64,000 nucleotides of DNA, from positions 5,509-69,508 of the forward strand of contig CAKSBC010000013.1 of the NCBI GenBank assembly GCA_934438085.1, in the 5' to 3' direction. Below are positions 34,806-43,610 of this stretch, piece after piece; position 1 is the first letter of the stretch, and each line of letters starts with the position of its first letter. This stretch comes from an uncultured Lachnospiraceae bacterium (GTDB lineage Bacteria; Bacillota; Clostridia; Lachnospirales; Lachnospiraceae). A model generated the notes under the pieces. That model did no database searches and was not told where the DNA came from. It saw nothing but the letters and a program-made list of their open reading frames with translations. The translations under genes and the position numbers were made by a program.

Positions 34806-35963
34806 TTAGTATCTGCGGAAACGTCTAAGCACAGGCAGAAGCTCTTCTATGCAGTCTGCCGCATAATCTGCCTCGTCAGGCTCATTATAAATACCGAAGG
34901 AAAATCTCAGTGTAGAATCCAAAAGCTCTTTCTTAACACCTATTGCCTTTAAGGTTCCGCTTATGGCAGGGTGGTTAGATGAGCATGCAGAACCGGAAGA
35001 AACATAAACACCCTTTTCTTCAAGTGCATGCAATAATACCTCGGCTCTTGTTCCTTCGAAGGAAGCACTTACTATATGCGGAGCGGAAAGCGCGCCTTTT
35101 TCGGAATTTATCGTGACTCCATCAATTTTTGAAAGCCTGTCAATAAGACGATCCTTTACTGCGAGCATACGCTCATTGATGGAATTATGCTCACGCTTAT
35201 AAAGCTCTGCAGCAAGACCGAGTCCTGCTATGCCGGGAACATTTTCAGTACCGGAACGGCGATCCTTTTGCTGTCCACCGCCCATAATGATTGGGCTTAT
35301 ACGCACTTTTTCATTAATATACATAAAGCCTGTGCCCTTAGGGCCGTGCAGCTTGTGACCGCTTACTGTGAGCATGTCTATGCCGGCTTCCTTAGGCCTT
35401 AATGTGAGCTTGCCGTAGGCCTGAATGGCATCGGTATGAAAATATGTACGCGGATTCTTTTCTTTAACGAGCTTTGCTATAGCAGGGATATCCTCTATCG
35501 CACCCATCTCGTTATTGACCCACATGGTGCTGACAAGTATGGTATCCGGGCGAATAGCAGCGGAAAGAGCATCCATATCGATGTGACCCTTGGAGTCGAC
35601 ACCTATAAATGTAACCTCATAGCCCATGCTTTCAAGAAAAATAAGTGGGTTGTATACCGCAGCATGCTCAATATTTGTACTGATAATGTGCTTTCCAAGC
35701 CCTTTTCTCTGAAGCGCTGTACCTATAAGTACATTGTTGTTGCCCTCGGTTCCGCCTGAGTTAAAAATGATCTCCTGAGGCTTGACCTTAAGCGTTGCAG
35801 CTATCTGCTCTGCGGCAGTCTTTATGTATTTTTCTGCATTGACACCGTAAATATGTCTTGAGGACGGATTGCCGTAGTCCTCTGTCATGACCTTGGTCAT
35901 GAGCTCCGCAACCTCAGGGCGCACCCTCGTGGTAGCGGCATTATCAAAATAAACCTGTCTCAT
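34806..35963 (-). CDS. iscS: Cysteine desulfurase (NifS/IscS type)
   Basis: PLP enzyme that releases sulfur from cysteine as a persulfide. The 385-residue protein has DNAATTRVRPEV, NSGGTEGNNN, PLP lysine K204 in SGHKLHGPKG and the persulfide cysteine C327 in YVSSGSACSSNHP. It lies immediately upstream of thiI on the same strand (128-base gap) and is likely its dedicated donor. CAGGAG is at 6 bases. Confidence 0.95.
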   Translation of the reverse strand: MRQVYFDNAATTRVRPEVAELMTKVMTEDYGNPSSRHIYGVNAEKYIKTAAEQIAATLKVKPQEIIFNSGGTEGNNNVLIGTALQRKGLGKHIISTNIEHAAVYNPLIFLESMGYEVTFIGVDSKGHIDMDALSAAIRPDTILVSTMWVNNEMGAIEDIPAIAKLVKEKNPRTYFHTDAIQAYGKLTLRPKEAGIDMLTVSGHKLHGPKGTGFMYINEKVRISPIIMGGGQQKDRRSGTENVPGIAGLGLAAELYKREHNSINERMLAVKDRLIDRLSKIDGVTINSEKGALSAPHIVSASFEGTRAEVLLHALEEKGVYVSSGSACSSNHPAISGTLKAIGVKKELLDSTLRFSFGIYNEPDEADYAADCIEELLPVLRRFRRY

Positions 35964-36038
35964 ATCGTCTCCTGAAAGATTAACAATTTATTTTACTATA
36001 TATGAGATCAAAATGCATCTTTAATATAAGTATGTTCT

Positions 36039-36103
36039 GATTATTAAGCTTATTTATAAGGCTTATTTATCAAGCCTATGTATCAAGCCTGTTTATCAAG
36101 CTT
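36039..36103. repeat. Five tandem 13-bp units running out of the coaBC 3' end
   Basis: Units at 36039, 36052, 36065, 36078 and 36091, variants of ATTTATCAAGCCT on the plus strand, with no gap between them. The right-most units encode the last codons of coaBC (minus strand); the others are beyond its stop. Confidence 0.8.
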
Positions 36104-37297
36104 ATCTGCCTTTAACGAAACTGCGAGATCTATAATTCGCATAGCTGCCTCCTCCTTGGACATAAGAGGAAGTTCGGTATTTCCGTTTGCAGTGATAACG
36201 GTAATGACATTGGTATCAGTACCGAAGCCTGCACCGGTGGTCTTAAGATTATTTGCACAGATCATATCGGCATTCTTTTTCTTAAGCTTTGCCGTGCTGT
36301 TTTCCATAAGATCCTTTGTCTCCATGGAAAAGCCGCAGATCACCTGCTTGTGGCTGCGGTGTTCCCCTAGCCAGCCTAATATATCCTTGGTGCGCTTTAC
36401 CGGGATGGAAAGATCGCTGTCCTTCTTCTTTATCTTATTATCTGAAAATGTTTCCGGTGTATAGTCGGCGACAGCAGCAGCTTTAAATATGTAGTCACAG
36501 TCTGAGTACTCTGATTTAACGGCATTAAACATATCCTCTGCAGAAACGACGCCAATAACATTTACAAAAGGCGGTTTTTCGATGGAGGTTGGACCTGATA
36601 CAAGCGTTACGTCGGCGCCTCTTAACATAGCTGACTTTGCAATAGCGTAGCCCATCTTTCCGCTGGAGTGATTGCTGAGATATCTGACAGGATCTAAGGC
36701 TTCTCTTGTAGGCCCTGCCGTAACAAGGACTTTTTTGCCTGAAAGATCATGAGGAAATGCTATTTCCTTAAGTATATGCTGAAGCAGAGTATCCGGCTCA
36801 GGAAGCTTTCCGGCACCTACTGCGCCGCAGGCAAGACGTCCTGAAGCAGGGGAAATTACCTTAAATCCGTAAGAAGCAAGTGTTTTAAGATTATCCTGTG
36901 TAATAGGATTTTCAAACATGTTGGTATTCATAGACGGAGCAATAAGCTTCGGGCAGGTACATGCAAGAACGGTAGTAGTCAGCATGTCATCAGCAAGACC
37001 GTGAGCAAGCTTTGCACATACGTTTGCGGTTGCAGGTGCAATTATTACGAGATCTGTACGGTCAGCCAGCGCAATATGCTCTACCTGATGTGTGAAATTA
37101 CGGTCGAAGGTATCTACCATAACACGGTTCCCCGTAAGCTGCTCAAAGGTGAGAGGAGCTATAAATTTAGTGGCATTCTCGGTCATTATTACCTCAACAG
37201 ATGCATGAAGCTTAACAAGAGCTGATGCCAAATAAGCTGTTTTATATGCAGCGATTCCTCCGCTTATGCCGAGCAAAACGGTTTTTCCCTTTAACAT
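36083..37297 (-). CDS. coaBC: Bifunctional phosphopantothenoylcysteine decarboxylase / ligase
   Basis: Two steps of CoA synthesis in one 404-residue chain. The CoaC half (1-190) has GISGGIAAYK, the catalytic His in VEHIALA, the APSMNTNMF substrate clamp and the cysteine flap GRLACGAVGAGK. The CoaB half (190-404) has VTAGPTREALDPVRYLSNHSSGKMG. AAGGAAAGGAT precedes the ATG. It is divergent from panT-coaX, so uptake and early CoA synthesis genes cluster here. Its 3' end merges into a 13-bp tandem repeat. Confidence 0.96.
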   Translation of the reverse strand: MLKGKTVLLGISGGIAAYKTAYLASALVKLHASVEVIMTENATKFIAPLTFEQLTGNRVMVDTFDRNFTHQVEHIALADRTDLVIIAPATANVCAKLAHGLADDMLTTTVLACTCPKLIAPSMNTNMFENPITQDNLKTLASYGFKVISPASGRLACGAVGAGKLPEPDTLLQHILKEIAFPHDLSGKKVLVTAGPTREALDPVRYLSNHSSGKMGYAIAKSAMLRGADVTLVSGPTSIEKPPFVNVIGVVSAEDMFNAVKSEYSDCDYIFKAAAVADYTPETFSDNKIKKKDSDLSIPVKRTKDILGWLGEHRSHKQVICGFSMETKDLMENSTAKLKKKNADMICANNLKTTGAGFGTDTNVITVITANGNTELPLMSKEEAAMRIIDLAVSLKADKLDKQA

Positions 37298-37390
37298 GAT
37301 GAAATATCCTTTCCTTTTGTTGCAATTATCTCAAATAATTATACAGACACGCTTAGTTTGTGTAAAGAAAACAAAAATCAAATATTCGGC

Positions 37391-37419
37391 TTGAACCTGC
37401 GGGCTCATTAATGTACAAT
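37391..37419 (+). promoter_or_regulatory. Strong promoter of panT-coaX
   Basis: TTGAAC at 37391-37396, 17-base spacer, TACAAT at 37414-37419; transcription should begin near 37426. Confidence 0.7.
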
Positions 37420-37506
37420 GGGACAGGCGGTCGCATGGGGTGCGCCCGTACAATATGCGCTTCATCTCCAAATGGGAGGAGAGAGGCAGCAGGAGGTAAT
37501 TAAATT
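37420..37506 (+). promoter_or_regulatory. Structured leader of panT
   Basis: About 80 bases of transcribed leader. A hairpin CGGTCGCA-TGGGG-TGCGCCCG (seven pairs, one mismatch) stands at the 5' end, and CTCC-AAAT-GGGAG lies just upstream of the AGGAGG ribosome site. The first 17 bases nearly match a second site near 63936. No known riboswitch consensus was recognised. Confidence 0.4.
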
Positions 37507-38172
37507 ATGAAGATGAAGAAATTCGACACCAACCGTATGGTAGGAGTCGCACTTATGGCGGCTCTGATCATTTTGTTGGCAAACACACCGCTCGGTATGA
37601 TTCAGCTGCCTGTAATCAAGGCAACAACAGTACATATTCCGGTTATTATCGGAGCTGTTCTGTTCGGACCTGCAGCAGGTTCTCTGCTTGGAGCCGTTTT
37701 CGGTATCTGCTCTATGGTGAGCAATACGACAGCACCTACATTACTGTCATTTGCATTCTCACCGTTTGTAGCAGCTACTACTGGCGGAGCAGCAGGAGCT
37801 GCAAAGGCACTTTGGATCGCTGTAGGCTGCAGAGTTATGATCGGTCTTGTTTCAGGATGGCTCTGGATCGGACTTAAGAAGCTCAGACTTCCTGATATGG
37901 CTGCACTGCCAATCGTTGGTTTTGTCGGATCGATGACCAATACAGTGTTTGTTATGGGAAGCATTTATGCTCTTCTTGCATCACAGTATGCTGATGCAAA
38001 GCAGGTTGCTATCTCAGCAGTTTACGGACTTATCATGGGTACCGTTACAGGTGCAGGCGTAATGGAGGCTATAGCTGCTTTAGTACTGGTTACAGCTATA
38101 GGAAAGGTACTTCTTAATGCAGTAATACGTACATCTATGCTTGGCACAGCAAAAAGTGAAACTGCTGCATAA
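37507..38172 (+). CDS. panT: ECF transporter substrate-binding subunit, probably for pantothenate
   Basis: Membrane S component of 221 residues with about six helices. N-terminal features (ALMAALIILLANTPLG, then VHIPVIIGAVLFGPAAGSLLGAVFG) match ECF S components of the PanT type. The energising EcfAA'T module is not in the window and would be shared. Substrate assignment rests on the next gene, coaX, which phosphorylates pantothenate, and on the adjacent coaBC. AGGAGG lies at about 10 bases. Confidence 0.82.
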   Translation: MKMKKFDTNRMVGVALMAALIILLANTPLGMIQLPVIKATTVHIPVIIGAVLFGPAAGSLLGAVFGICSMVSNTTAPTLLSFAFSPFVAATTGGAAGAAKALWIAVGCRVMIGLVSGWLWIGLKKLRLPDMAALPIVGFVGSMTNTVFVMGSIYALLASQYADAKQVAISAVYGLIMGTVTGAGVMEAIAALVLVTAIGKVLLNAVIRTSMLGTAKSETAA

Positions 38173-38193
38173 TTAATGCTTGATGGTGATTCC

Positions 38194-38961
38194 ATGCTTT
38201 TGGCGATAGATATAGGCAATACAAATACAGTCGTCGGCGGCATCAGAGATGATGCTGTGATTTTTACAGCGCGCATAGATACAGACAGTGAATTAAGCAC
38301 CGAAGAGTATGCGAAAAGCATCGGGGATGTACTGATTTTAAACGAATCAAAAACAGCCGACATTGAGGGTGTGATCATATCCTCGGTAGTTCCCGAAGTA
38401 ACAAAGATCATATCGGAATGTTCCGAAGCAATGTTTAATATTAAACCGCTTGTAGCAAGCGGAAGCTTAAAGACAGGCCTTTATACGAAGAAGGTCAATG
38501 CGTCCAAGGTCGGAACCGATCGAATCGTTACAGCGGCAGCGGCATATTATGAATATAAAATGCCGATCATACTGATGGATCTCGGCACTGCTACGACAGT
38601 AGATGCTGTAGGGGCGGACGGATGTTATCTTGGAGGCTGTATAATTCCTGGAGTTAACATTGCACTTAAAGCTCTTATAGAGCATACGGCACAGCTTCCT
38701 GAGATCGAACTTGAGGCGCCTGAATGTGTTATAGGTGCCAATACGGTCGAATGCATGCAGAGCGGTATGATATACGGAACAGCTTCAATGCTTGACGGGC
38801 TGATAGAAAAGATATCGTCTGAGATGAAGGAAAAACCAAAGGTGATAGCGACAGGAGGTCTTGCGGAGCTTATAATTCCGCACTGCAGTACAGATATCAC
38901 CATAGATGATGACCTTATGCTTAAGGGACTCAACATCATATACAAACTGAATATGGAATAA
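38194..38961 (+). CDS. coaX: Type III pantothenate kinase
   Basis: Phosphorylates pantothenate as the first step of CoA synthesis. The 255-residue chain begins MLLAIDIGNTNTVVGG, the family's typical N-terminus; GTDRIVTAAAAY and DLGTATTVDAV supply the other ASKHA motifs. ATG 38194 is chosen because GGTGAT three bases upstream pairs with the extended anti-Shine-Dalgarno; ATG 38176, six codons earlier, has no ribosome site. It is co-transcribed with panT. Confidence 0.94.
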   Translation: MLLAIDIGNTNTVVGGIRDDAVIFTARIDTDSELSTEEYAKSIGDVLILNESKTADIEGVIISSVVPEVTKIISECSEAMFNIKPLVASGSLKTGLYTKKVNASKVGTDRIVTAAAAYYEYKMPIILMDLGTATTVDAVGADGCYLGGCIIPGVNIALKALIEHTAQLPEIELEAPECVIGANTVECMQSGMIYGTASMLDGLIEKISSEMKEKPKVIATGGLAELIIPHCSTDITIDDDLMLKGLNIIYKLNME

Positions 38962-39249
38962 ATTTTAGGGCGTGTGAAAAACGAAAGCTTTTCATGCGTC
39001 CTTTGTGATTCTATAAAAATGTTAATCTGCAAGCTGCTGTATAAATGTTTTTTTAAGCTCGGGCAGCCAAATCTCTATACGTAAATTTATGTAGCACATA
39101 TTAGTGCATATCTGCCAAAAATTACGTGCAAGATGGAAAAAAATACATTTAAAATGTATAATTATTTTTGATTAAAATATTATGATTTATGCGGCGTTAG
39201 CAGTACTATTTGACTGCCGCAGCAGAGATCATCCTACAAGGAGGTAATT

Positions 39250-41913
39250 ATGAGCTGCAGATTAATTTACATGTTCAGCGAAGGACACGATGCCTTTAGC
39301 GGCGACCTCACGGCAATGAAGAACACACTCGGAGGAAAGGGTGCCGGACTTGCGGAGATGATCCATGCGGGAATGCCTGTCCCGCAGGGCTTTACGATAA
39401 CAACAGAGGCCTGCACGAAGTACTATGAGGACGGAAGAGAACTCAGCGAAGATATTAAAAAAGATATATTCGCATGTATTACAGAGCTTGAAAAGATAAC
39501 CGGCAAGCATTTCGGAGATAAGAATGATCCGCTGCTTGTATCAGTTCGTTCCGGAGCACGTCAGTCTATGCCGGGTATGATGGATACGATCCTCAATCTT
39601 GGGCTTAATGACGTATCTGCAGAGGGACTTGCTTCAAAGACAGGCAATCCTCGTTTTGCATATGACTGCTACAGACGTTTCGTTCAGATGTTTTCAGACG
39701 TCGTAATGATGGTTCCAAAGTCCCTTTTTGAGGAAGAAATAGATAAACTCAAGGAGAAAAAGGGAGTTAAGAATGATACAGAGCTTACAGCAGACGATAT
39801 GAAGGAGCTTGTAGGCGTTTTCAAAAAGATATATGAAGAGAATGAAGGACGTGAGTTCCCGCAGGATCCTAAGGAACAGCTGACAGAGGCTGTTAAGGCT
39901 GTTTTCAGAAGCTGGGATAATGAACGTGCCAATGTTTACCGCCGTATGAACGAGATTCCTTATGAATGGGGAACAGCTGTTAACGTTCAGGCGATGGTAT
40001 TCGGAAACTCAGGAGATAACTCGGGCACCGGAGTTGCATTTACAAGAAACCCTGCAACAGGTGAGAAGAAGCTTATGGGAGAATATCTCATAAATGCTCA
40101 GGGCGAAGACGTTGTTGCCGGAGTACGCACACCTTCTCCTATCAGTCATCTTAAGGATCAGATGCCGGAGGTTTATGATGAATTCATAGGACTTGCCGAC
40201 AGACTTGAGAAATATTATAAGGACATGCAGGACATGGAGTTTACTATTGAAGATGGTAAGCTCTATATGCTGCAGACAAGAAACGGTAAACGTACCGCAC
40301 AGGCAGCTCTTAAGATAGCCTGCGACCTCGTGTCGGAAGGAATGATAACAGAACGTGAAGCAGTATTGAGAGTAGAGCCTAAGCAGCTTGATACCTTGCT
40401 GCATCCTCAGTTTGATGCCGAGGCGCTTAAACTGAGCACTCCTATAGGAAAGGGACTTGCAGCTTCACCGGGATCTGCATGCGGAAGGATAGTATTTACA
40501 GCTGAAGAAGCTGAAAGCAAGGTTAAAGAAAAGGATTGGAAGAAGGTCGTTCTTGTCAGACTTGAGACCTCACCTGAGGACATTATCGGAATGCAGGTAT
40601 CTCAGGGAATACTTACGGTAAGAGGCGGAATGACCAGCCATGCCGCTGTAGTTGCAAGAGGCATGGGCACCTGCTGTGTATGCGGCTGCGGAAATGATAA
40701 TGAAGTAGCGATTGATTATGCTGCAAAGACATTAGTATTGAACGGAAAGACATATAAGGAAGGAGACTGGATCTCTCTTGACGGTTCTACCGGCAATATC
40801 TATGACGGACAGATAACATTGTCAGACTCTATGGAAAACCCTGACTTCAAGCGCTTTATGAGCTGGGCTGACAGTGCAAGAAGACTCGGAGTATTTACCA
40901 ATGCGGATAACCCGGCAGATCTTCAGAATGCCGTAGATATGGGAGCAGAGGGCGTAGGACTCTGCAGAACGGAACATATGTTCTTTGCAGGAGACCGTAT
41001 TAAGGCAGTTCGTGAGATGATATGCTCACGTACAAAGGAAGAAAGAGAAAAAGCCCTTGCAAAGGTTGAGCCGTTCCAGGAGGCAGATTTTACAGCTATG
41101 TACCGCATTATAGGTACAAGACCGCTTACCATAAGATTTTTGGATCCGCCTCTTCATGAGTTCCTTCCTACAGAGCCGAAGGAAATAGAAGAGCTTGCAA
41201 AGGAAATGGGCATCAGCGCAGAAGAGCTTACTCATATAGTTCAGAGCCTGCATGAGGTCAACCCGATGATGGGACACAGAGGCTGCCGTCTGTGCATAAC
41301 ATATCCTGAGATAGCGGTTATGCAGACAAATGCTGTTATCAAGGCAGCTATAGCAGTTTCCAAGGAGACAGGTGAAATAATCACTCCGTTTATAATGATC
41401 CCGCTCACCTGTGAGGTTAAGGAATTCAGATTTGTTAAGAACATAGTGGTAAACACAGCCGATGAGCTCATAAAGAATGCCGGCATTGATATGAAGTATA
41501 AGGTCGGAACTATGATAGAGATACCTCGTGCAGCACTTACTGCAGGAGCAATAGCTAAGGAGGCAGACTTCTTCAGCTTCGGAACCAATGATCTTACACA
41601 GATGACCTTTGGCTTCAGCCGTGATGATGCAGCTAAATTCTTAGGCTCATATTATGATACTAAGATACTTGAGCAGGATCCGTTCCAGCATCTCGATCAG
41701 ACAGGAGTAGGAAGACTTGTGGCTATGTCATGCAAGGAAGGAAGGGCTGACAATCCTGAGCTTGAGCTTGGCATATGCGGAGAGCACGGCGGTGATCCGA
41801 GCTCGGTAGAATTCTTCCATAAGGTTGGTCTCGATTATGTAAGCTGCTCACCATACAGAGTGCCTATAGCAAGATTGGCGGCAGCACAGGCAGCTATTAA
41901 GGAAGAAGGATAA
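39250..41913 (+). CDS. ppdK: Pyruvate, phosphate dikinase
   Basis: Interconverts pyruvate, ATP and phosphate with PEP, AMP and PPi. The 887-residue length is standard. The nucleotide-binding domain (1-340) has GGKGAGLAEM and SVRSGARQSMPGMMDT; the phospho-histidine H464 is in GGMTSHAAVVARG; the PEP-binding barrel has GVGLCRTEHMFF and the final CGEHGGDP with SCSPYRVPIARL. AAGGAGG sits at 6 bases. The last eight codons and about 96 following bases recur at 43488-43610, beyond the next gene. Confidence 0.97.
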   Translation: MSCRLIYMFSEGHDAFSGDLTAMKNTLGGKGAGLAEMIHAGMPVPQGFTITTEACTKYYEDGRELSEDIKKDIFACITELEKITGKHFGDKNDPLLVSVRSGARQSMPGMMDTILNLGLNDVSAEGLASKTGNPRFAYDCYRRFVQMFSDVVMMVPKSLFEEEIDKLKEKKGVKNDTELTADDMKELVGVFKKIYEENEGREFPQDPKEQLTEAVKAVFRSWDNERANVYRRMNEIPYEWGTAVNVQAMVFGNSGDNSGTGVAFTRNPATGEKKLMGEYLINAQGEDVVAGVRTPSPISHLKDQMPEVYDEFIGLADRLEKYYKDMQDMEFTIEDGKLYMLQTRNGKRTAQAALKIACDLVSEGMITEREAVLRVEPKQLDTLLHPQFDAEALKLSTPIGKGLAASPGSACGRIVFTAEEAESKVKEKDWKKVVLVRLETSPEDIIGMQVSQGILTVRGGMTSHAAVVARGMGTCCVCGCGNDNEVAIDYAAKTLVLNGKTYKEGDWISLDGSTGNIYDGQITLSDSMENPDFKRFMSWADSARRLGVFTNADNPADLQNAVDMGAEGVGLCRTEHMFFAGDRIKAVREMICSRTKEEREKALAKVEPFQEADFTAMYRIIGTRPLTIRFLDPPLHEFLPTEPKEIEELAKEMGISAEELTHIVQSLHEVNPMMGHRGCRLCITYPEIAVMQTNAVIKAAIAVSKETGEIITPFIMIPLTCEVKEFRFVKNIVVNTADELIKNAGIDMKYKVGTMIEIPRAALTAGAIAKEADFFSFGTNDLTQMTFGFSRDDAAKFLGSYYDTKILEQDPFQHLDQTGVGRLVAMSCKEGRADNPELELGICGEHGGDPSSVEFFHKVGLDYVSCSPYRVPIARLAAAQAAIKEEG

Positions 41914-42009
41914 GCTGTAAAAGTTGTGACATTCGTGTTAAATAGTGTAAGTTAGCAGAAAACATTCATGTAGATTAGTGTAAAAATTCGTGTGGAAATC
42001 GCTGATTTC
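41887..42009 (+). repeat. Direct repeat copy A: ppdK 3' end plus downstream tail
   Basis: 123 bases starting at CAGGCAGCTATTAAGG in ppdK. Aligns without gaps to 43488-43610 with ten mismatches (about 92% identity); the first 40 bases are identical and nine of the ten mismatches are transitions. Confidence 0.9.
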
Positions 42010-42021
42010 ATTTCTGCACAA

Positions 42022-42060
42022 AATGAAAATGCACCCGGCATTAAACCGAGTGCATTTTCT
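42022..42060 (+). terminator. Terminator after ppdK
   Basis: GAAAATGCAC...GTGCATTTTC with an inner CGG/CCG, followed by TTACTGTTTG. Not duplicated in copy B. Confidence 0.75.
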
Positions 42061-42181
42061 TACTGTTTGTCCGATTTAATTGAATTAACGAACACCAGTT
42101 GCTTACCTTCCTGAATTTAGAAATAATCCGTGATATCACGCTGTAAAAAAAAAGTTTTGCGGTTTATAATCGCAAAAATGA

Positions 42182-42209
42182 TTGACTGTCTGTTAGATTG
42201 CGGTATATT
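42182..42209 (+). promoter_or_regulatory. Promoter of the first ATPase gene
   Basis: TTGACT at 42182-42187, 16-base spacer, TATATT at 42204-42209, about 24 bases before the start codon. Confidence 0.55.
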
Positions 42210-42232
42210 ATTTATAGACGGAGGTGGTTAAA

Positions 42233-43444
42233 ATGATTTACAGACCTTTGTATGTAGATAAAATCATGGCCTATGTGGATACGCCATTTGTAAAAATCCT
42301 TACCGGGGTACGTCGCTGCGGAAAGTCAACGATCCTAAAAATGATTATGGAGCAGCTGGAAATGCAGCACAACATCCCGGAGGAGCGTATTGTCAGCTGC
42401 CGCTATGACTCAATGGAATACGAGGATATGACGGCAAAGCAGATGTATGCACAGCTTAAGGAGCGCCTTTCACCCGATGGAAAAACCTATCTGTTTCTCG
42501 ATGAGGTGCAGGAAATCAAGGACTGGGAAAAGGTTGTCAATTCGCTGGCGTCGGACTTCGATGTAGACCTGTATGTGACAGGCTCCAACTCTCGCATGAT
42601 GTCATCCGAGATCTCGACCTACCTGACAGGACGATATGTATCTTTTCGCGTTTTTACGCTCTCCTTTGAGGAATACCTGATGTTCAAGCGTCAGTATGCA
42701 GAGGTGGGAGAACCAAAGGCGGAACTTGCCAACTATGTGCGCTTGGGCGGTTTTCCTGCAACTCACTTGCAGGAGTATTCTCAGGATGAGGTCTATACCA
42801 TAGTGCGGGATATCTATAACTCCACGATCTTCTCGGATATTGTCAAGCGCAATCAGGTGAGAAAGATTGACCAATTGGAACGAGTGGTCAAGTACACCTT
42901 CAACAATGTGGGCAACACCTTCTCGGCAAAATCTATTTCGGATTACCTTAAAGCGGAGCACCGTGCACTGGACAATGAAACGGTTTACAGCTACTTGGAG
43001 AAGCTGGAAAAAGCATATCTGCTTCACCGTTGTTCCCGTTTTGATTTGCAGGGTAAGGAGATTCTGAAAACGCAGGAGAAATTCTATCTTGCTGATACCG
43101 CTCTACGGTACAGCGTTCTCGGCTATAATACAGATAGTGTAGCATCCAGCCTTGAAAACATCGTGTACTTGGAGCTTTGCCGCAGAGGATATACCATCCA
43201 TGTCGGCAAGTCCGGCAGCGGGGAAATCGACTTTGTGGCGGTTCGCCAGAACGAAAAAATCTATGTGCAGGTGACGCAGGAGGTTAGTTCGGAAAAGACG
43301 GAGAAACGGGAGTATGAGCGTTTGTTGGAGATCCACGACAACTACCCCAAATATGTTCTCACAACTGATGCATTCGCAGGAGGAAATTACGAAGGCATCA
43401 AGACCATGCACATAGCGGACTTCCTGCTTAGCTCTGAATACTAA
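42233..43444 (+). CDS. AAA-type ATPase with DUF4143-like C-terminal domain (copy-flanked)
   Basis: 403-residue protein of the AAA_14/DUF4143 group, common in anaerobes and of unknown biological role. Walker A is GVRRCGKST, Walker B is YLFLDEVQE, and a sensor-like TGSNSRMMSSE follows. The C-terminal region (about 300-395) has the outline of a PD-(D/E)XK fold (GEIDFVAVRQNE, YVQVTQEVSSE), but where an active nuclease would have ExK there is QVT, so catalysis is doubtful. ATG 42233 has GGAGG at 8 bases. Arginine is mostly CGC/CGT and leucine often CTG, unlike neighbouring ppdK, which suggests acquisition. The gene lies between two copies of the ppdK tail. Confidence 0.82.
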   Translation: MIYRPLYVDKIMAYVDTPFVKILTGVRRCGKSTILKMIMEQLEMQHNIPEERIVSCRYDSMEYEDMTAKQMYAQLKERLSPDGKTYLFLDEVQEIKDWEKVVNSLASDFDVDLYVTGSNSRMMSSEISTYLTGRYVSFRVFTLSFEEYLMFKRQYAEVGEPKAELANYVRLGGFPATHLQEYSQDEVYTIVRDIYNSTIFSDIVKRNQVRKIDQLERVVKYTFNNVGNTFSAKSISDYLKAEHRALDNETVYSYLEKLEKAYLLHRCSRFDLQGKEILKTQEKFYLADTALRYSVLGYNTDSVASSLENIVYLELCRRGYTIHVGKSGSGEIDFVAVRQNEKIYVQVTQEVSSEKTEKREYERLLEIHDNYPKYVLTTDAFAGGNYEGIKTMHIADFLLSSEY

Positions 43445-43487
43445 ATCTTATAGGGTGCGTGGCATTTTTTTATTATCCCTTACCGTG

Positions 43488-43610
43488 CAGGCAGCTATTA
43501 AGGAAGAAGGATAAGCTGTAAAAGTTGAGACATTCGCGTCAAATAGTGTAAGTTAGTAGAAAATATTCGTGTAGATTAGTGTAGAAATTCATGTAGAAAT
43601 CACTGATTTC
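43488..43610 (+). repeat. Direct repeat copy B: second ppdK tail
   Basis: Gap-free match to 41887-42009, including the last eight sense codons and the stop of ppdK, but without ppdK upstream. It begins 44 bases after the first ATPase stop and ends inside a perfect hairpin. Confidence 0.9.

Noticed and set aside
42155..42177. TTTTGCG...CGCAAAA hairpin with a flanking A-run
   Set aside because: Would terminate minus-strand transcription, but no minus-strand gene precedes it; could be a remnant or chance.
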